A stretch of DNA of 64,000 nucleotides, from assembly GCF_900108315.1 (NCBI RefSeq), contig NZ_FNVB01000010.1:248001-312000 (forward strand). The letters run 5' to 3'. This stretch comes from Saccharopolyspora kobensis (GTDB taxonomy: Bacteria > Actinomycetota > Actinomycetes > Mycobacteriales > Pseudonocardiaceae). Each line of letters starts with the position of its first letter. The first letter of the stretch is position 1. The notes under the pieces are model-generated. The model was not told the origin of the DNA, made no database searches, and worked only from the letters and a program-made list of their open reading frames with translations. Positions 25,553-33,710 of this stretch are shown in pieces. Made by a program: the position numbers and the translations under genes.

Positions 25553-26464
25553 GTGTTGATCGACTCATTGAGCTCGTACTACTACGGCGAACCGGACCAG
25601 GAGTGGGGAAGCCCGGAGGCCCCGCTGGCACCGGGTGATCTCCTCGCGCCCGGGTACCGGGTCGTCGACCACCTGCGCCGGGGCAGCCGCCTCGACGTCT
25701 ACGACGTGTGGAGCGAGGAGCGCTCCTGCCGCTGCGTCGCCAAGACGGTCCGCCCGGAACGCGCCGAGGACCAGCGCGCGGTGGGCTGGCTGCGCAACGA
25801 GGGCGTGCTGCTGACCCAGTTCACGCACCCGCACCTGGTGCGCGGCTACGAGATCGTGCAGACCGAGGAGCCGGCGCGGCCTGCGGTGATCACCGAGACC
25901 CTGCCCGGCCACACGCTGGCCTACCTGATCGACGAGCACGGCAGGCTGCGGCCGATCGACGCCGCGGTGCTGGGCATCCAGCTGTGCTCGGTGCTGACCT
26001 ACCTGCACGGCCGGGGCTGGGTGCACCTGGACGTCAAGCCGTCCAACATCGTGGCGGTGGGCGGCCGGGCGGTGCTGCTCGACCTGAGCCTGAGCTGCCG
26101 CATCGGCGAGCGCAGCTCGGCGGGCACGTTCGACTACCTCTCGCCGGAGCAGGCCGCCGGCGAGCGGATGACTCCGGCGGCCGACACGTGGGGCCTGGGC
26201 ATCACGCTCTACGAGGCGCTGTCCGGAACCACGCCGTGGGCGGAGGTCTCGCACCGCGAGCACAGCGAGAACGGCACCCGCTACTACCCGCAGCGCGACC
26301 GGACCGCGGCGCCGCTGCGCACCCACCGCCGCCTGCCCGCGGCGCTGACCCGCACCATCGACGCCTGCCTCGCTCCGAAGCCGGAATCCCGCCCATCGGT
26401 GGAAGAAGTGGCAACAGCCCTGATCGCCTGGTCCGGCATGAACCCGGCGACGATCGACAGCTGA
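25553..26464 (+). CDS. Cytosolic Ser/Thr protein kinase with atypical glycine loop
   Basis: 303 residues. A Hanks-type kinase domain spans about 35-290: K64 (CVAKTV, the VAIK lysine), E83 (helix C), D160 to N165 (HLDVKPSN), D177 of DLS in place of DFG, and GTFDYLSPEQ as activation segment end. The glycine-rich loop is poor in glycine (LRRGSRLDVYDVW), so nucleotide binding may be unusual. No transmembrane segment and no PASTA or other sensor domain. GTG start 8 bases after the Arg/Ser-repeat gene. Likely active because all catalytic residues remain; the neighbouring repeat protein is the obvious candidate substrate. Confidence 0.88.
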   Translation: MLIDSLSSYYYGEPDQEWGSPEAPLAPGDLLAPGYRVVDHLRRGSRLDVYDVWSEERSCRCVAKTVRPERAEDQRAVGWLRNEGVLLTQFTHPHLVRGYEIVQTEEPARPAVITETLPGHTLAYLIDEHGRLRPIDAAVLGIQLCSVLTYLHGRGWVHLDVKPSNIVAVGGRAVLLDLSLSCRIGERSSAGTFDYLSPEQAAGERMTPAADTWGLGITLYEALSGTTPWAEVSHREHSENGTRYYPQRDRTAAPLRTHRRLPAALTRTIDACLAPKPESRPSVEEVATALIAWSGMNPATIDS

Positions 26465-26526
26465 TCCCGGTCTCGGTGCGACCGCCTCCGTCGCGGGAGC
26501 CCCGCCGGATGTCAACTCCGGCAACC

Positions 26527-26549
26527 GTTTTCGACCCCGGTGCGTATAG
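26527..26549 (+). promoter_or_regulatory. Conserved promoter-like block, propeller paralog 1
   Basis: GTTTTCGACCCCGGTGCG followed by TATAG, 34 bases before the start. Similar blocks with the same spacing precede the two other paralogs (28122-28146 and 29306-29329). Its GTTT-N13-GTAT layout vaguely recalls SigB-type promoters. Confidence 0.45.
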
Positions 26550-26582
26550 CCGGATGACCGTCCGGCTACAGGAGGCGTCCAG

Positions 26583-27656
26583 TTGCAGCACCTGGGGATC
26601 ACGTGGGCCGCGGTGATGGCCGCACTGCTGGTGGGACAACCCGCGCTGTCCGCGGAGCGCTGGGCGGAAGTGCCGTTGCCCGCCCAACCGCACGACGCGG
26701 TCTTGCAGACCGTCGTCGCGGGCGAAGGCGCCGCATGGGCGTTCGGGATCTCCGACGTTCCGCAGGAACCCGGGCTCCAGACCCTGGCCTTCCGGCGCGA
26801 CGAGCAGGGTTGGGAGCAGGTACCGGCTCCCGCGATCGGCCGCACCAACGCCGCCGCGGTGATCAGCCGGGACGACGCCTGGGTCGTCGGCGATGGCACC
26901 TCCATGCACTGGAACGGCGCGGAGTGGCGGCAGATCCCCATCGTCGCACCGCCGGACCTCGACACCCAGCTGCTGGGCGTGACCTCGTTCGGCCCGGACG
27001 ACGTGTGGGCGGTCGGGATCATGCCCGGTCTGGGCGAGGCTGAGGGCCACAACACGGTCCAGCGCTGGAACGGCGAGGCGTGGGCGCAAGCTCCGGCGCC
27101 GCGGACCGGCATGACCTTCGGCATCGACGGCACGTCGGCGGACGACGTCTGGGTCGTCGGCACCAAGACCATCGGCGACGAGCAGCACTCCACCGATGTC
27201 GGCATCGCGGTGCGCTGGGACGGCCGGCAGTGGCGCGAAGCCCCGCCGCTGACGCTCCCCGACCAGCACGTCCAGCTGCGCGGGGTGCGGGCGGTGGCCC
27301 CCGACGACGTGTGGGCCGTCGGCTACCGCGAATCACCCGCGAACCGCATCAAGAAGCCCTTCGCCGCGCACTGGGACGGCACCGGGTGGTCTGCGGTCCC
27401 GACGCCGGAGGAGAACTGCGACCTCACCGACCTCGTGCAGACCGTGGACGGCCTCTTCGCGATCGGCAGCTACTGCGTTCTCCGGTACGACGGCGATGCT
27501 TGGCAGCCGGTACCGCTCCCGAGCCGCCTGGGCGGGAAGCAGGTCGCGTTGACCGGCGGCGCGATGCTGGACGACGGACGACTGCTGATGGGCGGTTTCA
27601 CCGGCCAAGCAGGCGGAACCCGCTCCACGCCCTTCGCCGCGACCTACGGCGACTGA
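26583..27656 (+). CDS. Secreted propeller-like repeat protein, paralog 1
   Basis: 357 residues. N-terminal signal peptide (about 1-24, ending ALSA) and then six or so repeats of about 45-50 residues with the recurring pattern DDVWAVG ... W(N/D)G..W, the hallmark of a beta-propeller. No catalytic motif, no lipobox and no membrane anchor were seen, so it is probably exported and binds something. TTG start with AGGAGG 8 bases upstream. It is the first of three tandem paralogs; the small minus-strand GerW-like gene lies between it and paralog 2. Function unknown. Confidence 0.85.
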   Translation: MQHLGITWAAVMAALLVGQPALSAERWAEVPLPAQPHDAVLQTVVAGEGAAWAFGISDVPQEPGLQTLAFRRDEQGWEQVPAPAIGRTNAAAVISRDDAWVVGDGTSMHWNGAEWRQIPIVAPPDLDTQLLGVTSFGPDDVWAVGIMPGLGEAEGHNTVQRWNGEAWAQAPAPRTGMTFGIDGTSADDVWVVGTKTIGDEQHSTDVGIAVRWDGRQWREAPPLTLPDQHVQLRGVRAVAPDDVWAVGYRESPANRIKKPFAAHWDGTGWSAVPTPEENCDLTDLVQTVDGLFAIGSYCVLRYDGDAWQPVPLPSRLGGKQVALTGGAMLDDGRLLMGGFTGQAGGTRSTPFAATYGD

Positions 27657-27692
27657 TCGGCCACCTCGACTGCCGTCCCGGTTCGTGCGCGC

Positions 27693-27980
27693 TCAGCGCT
27701 TGCGGCGGAAGGCGATGGCGACGGCGACCAGCACCGCGGCCAGCGCTAGCTGACCGCCCCAGACGATCCGGTTCACGCTCACCGCAGGGTGCCAGGCGAC
27801 CGAACCGTCCGCCGAGACGGCGAAGGCCCCGGCCGGGCGCACCACCACGCCGCGCCCGCCTCCGATACCGATGCTCGCCACCGGCAGCAGCGTGGTGTCG
27901 CCCTGCTGCACGGGCTCGCCGAAGACCTGGTTCTTGCCCAGCCGATCGGCGAGCGCGGCGACGATGTCGTTGTCGGCCAT
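27693..27980 (-). CDS. GerW/YtfJ-like small membrane protein
   Basis: 95 residues. The N-terminal 60 residues resemble the GerW (YtfJ) sporulation-protein family (VFGEPVQQGDTTLLPVASIG, then GGGRGVVVRPAGAFAV). The C-terminus is a single membrane span (IVWGGQLALAAVLVAVAIAF) ending in RRKR. ATG at 27980 has GGAGG 6 bases upstream; an ATG two codons earlier is less well placed. It is on the opposite strand to the flanking propeller paralogs, an odd position suggesting insertion after the duplication or a regulatory antisense arrangement. In Firmicutes GerW is needed for germination; the actinobacterial role is unknown. Confidence 0.75.
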   Translation of the reverse strand: MADNDIVAALADRLGKNQVFGEPVQQGDTTLLPVASIGIGGGRGVVVRPAGAFAVSADGSVAWHPAVSVNRIVWGGQLALAAVLVAVAIAFRRKR

Positions 27981-28121
27981 GAACATCCTCCACCCACGAG
28001 TCCGCTGCCTCGACGTTAGCCGGTCCGGCCATCGCCCACCCGCAGTTCGTCCCCACTCGAATGACGGTCATGCGGTCGATGATCCGCCTCGAGTCGGCAG
28101 CGGGAATTGCCGGCGCTGAAC

Positions 28122-28146
28122 CCTTTTCCGCTCTCGCGCCAATAAC
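28122..28146 (+). promoter_or_regulatory. Conserved promoter-like block, propeller paralog 2
   Basis: CCTTTTCCGCTCTCGCGCC followed by AATAAC, 30 bases before the start; aligns with the blocks before paralogs 1 and 3. Confidence 0.4.
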
Positions 28147-28175
28147 TCGGTGAAACCCTCTGGAGGAGGAACTCG

Positions 28176-29267
28176 TTGAAGCACATGACCATGGCGGGAG
28201 CGATCGCGACCACCGCCCTCCTGCTGGCACATCCCGCGTCGGCCGCCGACAGCTGGCAGGAAGAACACTTCCCGCAGCTCCAGGACGACGGCGTCCTGCA
28301 CACCGCTGCGGTCGGCGACGGCGCCGCGTGGGCGTTCGGGATCACCAACGACGCCGACCACCAGCACCACTCGCTGGTGTTCCGCCGAGGCCAGCAGGGC
28401 TGGGAGCAGGTCCCGACGCCCGACATCGGGCGGATCAACGCCGCCGCGGTGGTCAGCCGCGACGACGTCTGGGCGGTCGGCGACGGCACCTCGATGCACT
28501 GGAACGGCGCGGAGTGGCGGGAAGTTCCGATCGTCTCCCAGCCGGAGCACAGCACCTCGCTGTCCGACGTGACCGCTTTCGCGCCCGATGAGGTGTGGAG
28601 CGCGGGATTCGGCTGGCGCAGCGACAACAGGCAGACCAGATCCTCGGTCCAGCGGTGGGACGGCCGGGCGTGGCACGAGATCGCGCTGCCGGATCTGGGC
28701 ATCCGCTCGGAACTGATCGGGATCGGCGGCACCTCGCCGAACGACGTGTGGGCGGCTGGGGCCAAACCGACCGATCTCGGGCCGGACGGCAAGTTCGGCG
28801 GCCTGCTCCTGCACTGGGACGGCGAGCGCTGGGAGGAACAACCGCTGGTCGAGATCCCGGGCATGCACGTTCAGCTGCAGGACGTGCACGCGCTCGCACC
28901 CGACGACGTCTGGGCGGTCGGCTACCAGCACCCTGGCAACATCGCCCGACGCCCGGTCGCGGCGCACTGGGACGGGACGCGGTGGTCGCTCGCGCCGGTG
29001 CCCGACGAACTGGGCCAGCTCAACGACGTGGTCCAGATCGGGGACGAGCTCCGGGCCGTCGGCTACTCGGTGGAGAAGAGCCCCTACGTCCTGCGGTACG
29101 ACGGAACGAGCTGGCAGAAGATACCGGCCCCGGCGCCGTCGGAGGGCAAGCACCTGTACACCTACGCCGGGGCCGTCCTGGACGGCCGACTGCTCATCGT
29201 CGGTGTCGAAGCCGACGTCGACGACCCGACGAGCGCCCGGCCCTACGCCGCCACCCACGGCGACTGA
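28176..29267 (+). CDS. Secreted propeller-like repeat protein, paralog 2
   Basis: 363 residues. Signal peptide ending ASAA near residue 24, then the same repeat architecture as its neighbours (DDVWAVGDGTSMHWNGAEWR is shared almost exactly with paralog 1). TTG start with GGAGGAGG close upstream. Each paralog has its own promoter-like block, so the three are likely transcribed separately but co-regulated. Unknown ligand. Confidence 0.85.
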   Translation: MKHMTMAGAIATTALLLAHPASAADSWQEEHFPQLQDDGVLHTAAVGDGAAWAFGITNDADHQHHSLVFRRGQQGWEQVPTPDIGRINAAAVVSRDDVWAVGDGTSMHWNGAEWREVPIVSQPEHSTSLSDVTAFAPDEVWSAGFGWRSDNRQTRSSVQRWDGRAWHEIALPDLGIRSELIGIGGTSPNDVWAAGAKPTDLGPDGKFGGLLLHWDGERWEEQPLVEIPGMHVQLQDVHALAPDDVWAVGYQHPGNIARRPVAAHWDGTRWSLAPVPDELGQLNDVVQIGDELRAVGYSVEKSPYVLRYDGTSWQKIPAPAPSEGKHLYTYAGAVLDGRLLIVGVEADVDDPTSARPYAATHGD

Positions 29268-29305
29268 TCGAGCTGCGGCAGCGATCTTTTCGAGCACCGT
29301 GAACT

Positions 29306-29329
29306 GTTTTCGGTCTCGGCGCGAATAGC
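29306..29329 (+). promoter_or_regulatory. Conserved promoter-like block, propeller paralog 3
   Basis: GTTTTCGGTCTCGGCGCG followed by AATAGC, 29 bases before the start; aligns with those before paralogs 1 and 2. Confidence 0.45.
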
Positions 29330-29357
29330 GGGGTGGAGATCGACCGAGGAGGCATCG

Positions 29358-30437
29358 GTGAAACACCTGAAGATCGCGGGCACCGCCGCGGCTGCGACCC
29401 TGCTGCTGGCGCAGCCCGCGTCGGCCGCCGGAGTTTGGACCGAGGAACCACTTCCCGCTCAACCGCACGCGGCCATGATGCAGAGCACCGCATCGGGCGG
29501 CGGTGCGACGTGGGCGTTCGCCGTCCTGAACGACCCGCAGAAGCCGGACCTGCAGAGTCTGGCGTTCCGCCGCGGCGCGCAGGGCTGGGAGCAGGTGCCG
29601 ACGCCCGACATCGGCCGGACGAGCGCGGCGACCGTGGTCGACCGCGACGACGCGTGGGTGGTCGGCGACGGCAAGTCCATGCACTGGGACGGCCACGAGT
29701 GGCAGGCGATCCCGATGGTCGCGCCAGCGGAGTACGACCCCCAGCTGTTCGGCGTGGTCTCGTTCGGTGCCGACGAGGTCTGGGCCGCCGGGATCATGCC
29801 GAGGAAGGACTGGACCGACGGGCGGAACACGGTCCAGCGCTGGAACGGCGAGTCGTGGGCGGAGGTTCCGTTCCCGGCGATCGGCGGCATGGTGCAGGGC
29901 ATCGGCGGCATCGCGGCGAACGACCTCTGGGTGGTCGGCACGAAAGGCGGCGGGACGCCGGAGGAGAGCTGGAACGCGGGCGCTCTGGTGCACTGGGACG
30001 GCCAGCGGTGGCAGGAGCACCCGCCGCTGGTCGTGCCGGGCTGGAACGTGGAGTTCTACGACGTGCACGCGGTCGCACCCGATGACGTCTGGGCGGTCGG
30101 CAGTCGTTGGTCGGAGAACGAGGAGTACCCGCTCGCCGCGCACTGGGACGGCGCGGAGTGGTCCACCGCGGAGATGCCGAACGAGCAGTGCAGGCTCGAC
30201 GACATCGCATCGGGAGCGGGTTCCCTGTTCGCCGTCGGTTTCACCGCGAACTCGGCGTGCGTTCTGCAGAACGACGGTACGACCTGGCGGCCGGTGCCCG
30301 TCCCCACGGGGCCGACGGGAACCGTCCCGTGGCTGAACGGCGCGGCAGTGCTGGACGACGGGCAGCTGCTGGTGACCGGCTCGGCGGAGCGGGCCGACGG
30401 GTTGCGGCAGCCCTTCGCCGCCACCTACCAGGGCTGA
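29358..30437 (+). CDS. Secreted propeller-like repeat protein, paralog 3
   Basis: 359 residues. Signal peptide of about 24 residues (LKIAGTAAAATLLLAQPASA) followed by the propeller-like repeats. GTG start with GAGGAGG upstream. The three paralogs share length, signal, repeats and promoter block but differ most in surface loops, as expected if they recognise different targets. Ends in a strong hairpin shared with the convergent DUF6986 gene. Confidence 0.85.
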   Translation: MKHLKIAGTAAAATLLLAQPASAAGVWTEEPLPAQPHAAMMQSTASGGGATWAFAVLNDPQKPDLQSLAFRRGAQGWEQVPTPDIGRTSAATVVDRDDAWVVGDGKSMHWDGHEWQAIPMVAPAEYDPQLFGVVSFGADEVWAAGIMPRKDWTDGRNTVQRWNGESWAEVPFPAIGGMVQGIGGIAANDLWVVGTKGGGTPEESWNAGALVHWDGQRWQEHPPLVVPGWNVEFYDVHAVAPDDVWAVGSRWSENEEYPLAAHWDGAEWSTAEMPNEQCRLDDIASGAGSLFAVGFTANSACVLQNDGTTWRPVPVPTGPTGTVPWLNGAAVLDDGQLLVTGSAERADGLRQPFAATYQG

Positions 30438-30453
30438 CCAGGCCCTGAAGGGT

Positions 30454-30494
30454 TGAAGGGCGCCTCCGAGCCCGGGGGTCGGAGGCGCCCTTCA
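30454..30494. terminator. Bidirectional terminator after propeller paralog 3
   Basis: TGAAGGGCGCCTCCGA (30454-30469) pairs perfectly with TCGGAGGCGCCCTTCA (30479-30494), 16-bp stem, 9-base loop, between convergent stops. Confidence 0.85.
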
Positions 30495-30502
30495 CCGGTC
30501 GA

Positions 30503-31756
30503 TCAGAGTCGGCCGAGCTTGCGGATCTCCGGTTCCGAGAGACCGGTCAGGTCCTTGACCTCGGTCGCGTCGATGCCGCCGTTGTCCAGGGCGCGGACGA
30601 AGGACGCCGCCAGCGCGCGGGCCGTCGCCGGCTCGTCCAGGACCGCTCCGCCGCTGGCCGAGGTGTACGCCGACAGGCGGGCCGCCTCGGCGGGCGCCGA
30701 GTCGCGGAACGCCGCGAACACCGCCGCGTAGCGGGTCACCAGCTGCGCCGGGTGCAGGTCCCAGCCCTGGTAGAAGCCGTGCTCCAGGGAGCGGCGGGTG
30801 AGGTCGTAGTGCGTGCGCCAGCCGTGGCGGACCTGGTCGCCGACCGGCAGGACGTTCGTCGAGCCGTCGGAGAGGAACACGCCGGTGCCCGCGGCCGACA
30901 CCTGCATCACGTGGCGCGCGAAGTCGCAGGCGCGGTGCGCGAGGTGCTGGTGCGCGGCGGTCAGGCCGCAGCCCGCGGTGTAGTCGTAGGTGCCGAAGTG
31001 CAGGCCGGTGACCCGGCCGTCGCCCGCGCGCAGGAAGCGCGGCAGCGCGAGACGACCCTCGGAGTCCACGATGGACTGGGTGGTCTCCACCTGGATCTCG
31101 AAGCCCAGCGAGCGCGCCGGCAGGCCGAGCTGCTGCTCGAAGAGGCCGAGGAACTCGACGAACACCTCCACCTGCGCGACGTCGACCACCTTCGGGAAGG
31201 TCAGCACGAACCCTTCGGGCAGGCTGCCGTGCTGCTGCAGCAGCGCGGTGAGGAAGACGTCCAGCGTGCGCACCGACCGGGCGCGCAGCTGCGGGGTGTC
31301 GAAGGACTTGACCCGCAGCCCGAAGTTCGCCGGTGCCGCGCCCTCGCGCAGCCAGTCGGCGACCACTCCGGCGGTGCGCTCGGCCTCGGCGTCCTCGGCC
31401 TCGTCACCGGGATTGCCGTAGCCGTCCTCGAAGTCGATGCGCAGGTCCTCCAGCGGGGAGTTCTGCAGCTTGGCGCGCAGCCGCGGGTGCACGGCGCGCG
31501 CGATCTCCGGGTCCATGCCGAGGATGTCGACCAGGTCCTCCGGCCGGGCCGCGTCCCGGTCGAGCGCGGCCAGCGCCTCCCGCTCCCACAGCCGAACCGT
31601 GTCGGCGTCGACCTTGTTCGCCGGCACGTAGCAGGTGTGCACCGGCTGCCGGGCCGCGCGCGCACCCGGATAGGTGGCGGCGATGTGCTCGTCCACGGCG
31701 GAAAGCCGGGCGAGCCGGCGGTTGACCTCGGCGGTTTCCAGCGAGGTTCTGGCCAC
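30503..31756 (-). CDS. HpcH/HpaI aldolase-fold protein of the DUF6986 type
   Basis: 417 residues. It resembles the citrate-lyase/HpcH aldolase-like proteins encoded beside malate synthase and allantoin genes in actinobacteria. Visible features are a TIM-barrel-like core with RIDFEDGYGNPGDEAEDAEA (acidic metal site), LTFPKVVDVAQVE, GFEIQVETTQSI and HFGTYDYTAGCGL. The acidic and arginine-containing motifs suggest a Mg-dependent C-C lyase or synthase acting on an oxoacid. GTG start with AGGGAG. It follows aceB on the same strand across a family P palindrome, fitting glyoxylate metabolism; the reaction is not known. Confidence 0.75.
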   Translation of the reverse strand: MARTSLETAEVNRRLARLSAVDEHIAATYPGARAARQPVHTCYVPANKVDADTVRLWEREALAALDRDAARPEDLVDILGMDPEIARAVHPRLRAKLQNSPLEDLRIDFEDGYGNPGDEAEDAEAERTAGVVADWLREGAAPANFGLRVKSFDTPQLRARSVRTLDVFLTALLQQHGSLPEGFVLTFPKVVDVAQVEVFVEFLGLFEQQLGLPARSLGFEIQVETTQSIVDSEGRLALPRFLRAGDGRVTGLHFGTYDYTAGCGLTAAHQHLAHRACDFARHVMQVSAAGTGVFLSDGSTNVLPVGDQVRHGWRTHYDLTRRSLEHGFYQGWDLHPAQLVTRYAAVFAAFRDSAPAEAARLSAYTSASGGAVLDEPATARALAASFVRALDNGGIDATEVKDLTGLSEPEIRKLGRL

Positions 31757-31823
31757 TTGCGCTCCCTTCGGTCCGGCAACCGGGAGGCGTCCCCGGCTGC
31801 CCAGCTCGGCTGCGGTTACAGAA

Positions 31824-31867
31824 CCGTGCGCGTTTTGGGGTGCTACAGCGCCCCAAAACGCGCACGG
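31824..31867. repeat. GCTATAGC-type palindrome (family P), copy 3
   Basis: 44 bp almost perfect palindrome: CCGTGCGCGTTTTGGGG, then TGCTACAGCG, then CCCCAAAACGCGCACGG. The arms differ from the other copies (GTGCGCGTTTT instead of GTGAGTGCTTT), but both arms changed together. It lies after the aceB stop. Confidence 0.85.
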
Positions 31868-31884
31868 CAGTCACCGCAGTTCGA

Positions 31885-33471
31885 TCAGTCGATCTCTTCG
31901 TAGGCGGGCAGCGTCAGGAAGTCGACGAACTCGTCGGCCACCGCCACCTGCTCGAACAGCTCGACCGCCCGGCCCAGGTTCTCGACCGGGAAGCCCTCCT
32001 CGGCGCGCAGCTGCTTCTCGGTGTCGGCCAGCGTCTCGCGCACCAGGTCGGAGGTGACCCGCTCGCCGCCGGCCAGCACCACGTCGTTGTGCAGCCACTG
32101 CCAGATCTGCGACCGCGAGATCTCCGCGGTCGCCGCGTCCTCCATCAGGTTGTGGATCGCGGCCGCACCGTTGCCGCCCAGCCAGGACACGATGTAGCGG
32201 ACACCCACGTCGACCGCGGCGCGCAGGCCCTCGATGGTCTTCTCACCGGGCGTCTCGGCCACCGCGAGCAGCTGGTCGGCGGTCACCTGGACCTCGTCGC
32301 GGGTGCGGTCGATCTGGTTGGGCTTCTCGCCCAGCACCGCGTCGAACTCCTCGTAGCAGATCGGCACCAGGCCCGGGTGCGCGACCCAGGAGCCGTCGAA
32401 GCCGTCACCGGCCTCGCGCTTCTTGTCCGCGTGCACCTTCTCCATCGCGGCGGCGTTGGAGTCGTCCTTGGTCGGGATGAACGCGGCCATGCCGCCGATC
32501 GCGAACGCGCCGCGCTTGTGGCAGGTGCGCACCAGCAGCTCGGTGTAGGCGCGCATGAACGGCGCGGTCATGGTCACCGCGTTGCGGTCCGGCAGGATGT
32601 ACTTGTCGGAGTCGCGGAAGGTCTTGATGACGCTGAACAGGTAGTCCCAGCGACCGGCGTTGAGGCCCGCGGAGTGGTCGCGCAGCTCGTAGAGGATCTC
32701 CTCCATCTCGAACGCGGCCGGGTAGGTCTCGATCAGCACGGTGGCGCGCACCGAACCGTGCGGGATGCCGAGCTCCTGCTGGGCGTGGGTGAACACGTCG
32801 TTCCACAGCCGCGCTTCGAGGTGGCTCTCCATCTTCGGCAGGTAGAAGTACGGCCCGCTGCCGCGGCTGAGGAGTTCCTTGGCGTTGTGGAAGAAGTGCA
32901 GGCCGAAGTCGACCAGCGCGGCGACCGCGGGCTTGCCGTCGACCAGGACGTGCTTCTCGTCGAAGTGCCAGCCGCGCGGGCGCACCAGCGGCACCGCGTG
33001 CTGGACGTCGTCGCGCAGCTTGTAGGTCTTCTTCTCGGTGACCAGCTCGATCTGCTTGCGCACCAGGTCGTAGAGGTTGACCTGGCCGGAGACGACGTTG
33101 CGCCAGTGCGGCGTGTTGGCGTCCTCGAGGTCGGCCAGCCAGACCTTGGCGCCGGAGTTCAGCGCGTTGATCGCCATCTTGCGGTCGGTCGGGCCGGTGA
33201 TCTCGACGCGGCGGTCGGCGATGTCGGCGGGCGGTGCGGCCACCTGCCAGTCGCCCTCGCGGATGTGCCGGGTCTCCTCCAGGAAGTCCAGCCGCCCCTT
33301 GGCGCTGGCCTCCGCGCGGCGCTGCTTGCGGCGCTCGAGCAGCTCGTCGCGACGAGCGCCGAAGGCGCGCTGCAGACCGGCCACGAACTCGAGCGCTTCC
33401 TTGGTCAGGATCTCGTCCCCGCGCTCGACGGCGCCGCCGATGACCTGCACTCCTGCTGCCGTTTCGGACAT
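31885..33471 (-). CDS. aceB: Malate synthase A
   Basis: 528 residues, AceB (isoform A) type by length. Condenses glyoxylate with acetyl-CoA to malate. Signatures: KVWLADLEDANTP, RPRGWHFDEKHV, the catalytic aspartate region GSWVAHPGLV and IETYPAAFEMEEI, and GLNAGRWDYLFS with the arginine/aspartate active site. ATG start with AAGAGGTGG upstream. No isocitrate lyase in the window, so its job here is probably disposal of glyoxylate from allantoin. It is divergent from the IclR regulator gene. Confidence 0.96.
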   Translation of the reverse strand: MSETAAGVQVIGGAVERGDEILTKEALEFVAGLQRAFGARRDELLERRKQRRAEASAKGRLDFLEETRHIREGDWQVAAPPADIADRRVEITGPTDRKMAINALNSGAKVWLADLEDANTPHWRNVVSGQVNLYDLVRKQIELVTEKKTYKLRDDVQHAVPLVRPRGWHFDEKHVLVDGKPAVAALVDFGLHFFHNAKELLSRGSGPYFYLPKMESHLEARLWNDVFTHAQQELGIPHGSVRATVLIETYPAAFEMEEILYELRDHSAGLNAGRWDYLFSVIKTFRDSDKYILPDRNAVTMTAPFMRAYTELLVRTCHKRGAFAIGGMAAFIPTKDDSNAAAMEKVHADKKREAGDGFDGSWVAHPGLVPICYEEFDAVLGEKPNQIDRTRDEVQVTADQLLAVAETPGEKTIEGLRAAVDVGVRYIVSWLGGNGAAAIHNLMEDAATAEISRSQIWQWLHNDVVLAGGERVTSDLVRETLADTEKQLRAEEGFPVENLGRAVELFEQVAVADEFVDFLTLPAYEEID

Positions 33472-33612
33472 GAGAAGTCCACCTCTTCCTGCTGCCGGGT
33501 TCCAGACGGTGGCTGATGGCTCACCTTGCCGCGTGGCGGACTGACGCGCACCCGAGGCTGCGCGACGGCCGTTCCGCTTGCGGTACGCCCGTAATGTTTT
33601 TCTGCATCGTGG

Positions 33613-33642
33613 ATGTTAGTTTCCGTATAGCGTTCGAAGCAA
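33613..33642 (-). promoter_or_regulatory. aceB promoter with putative operator in the spacer
   Basis: On the minus strand TTGCTT (33637-33642), 18 bp spacer, TAACAT (33613-33618). The spacer holds CGCTATACGGAAAC (RC of 33619-33632), closely related to CGCTGTACGAAAC in the hyi promoter. It is a candidate site for the divergently encoded IclR regulator. Confidence 0.5.
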
Positions 33643-33710
33643 CATGAGCTGTAGCACCCATCACGGACTAGACTTCGGCGCAGGCCGAGGTGTGAAGAGG
33701 GAGTTCTGCG

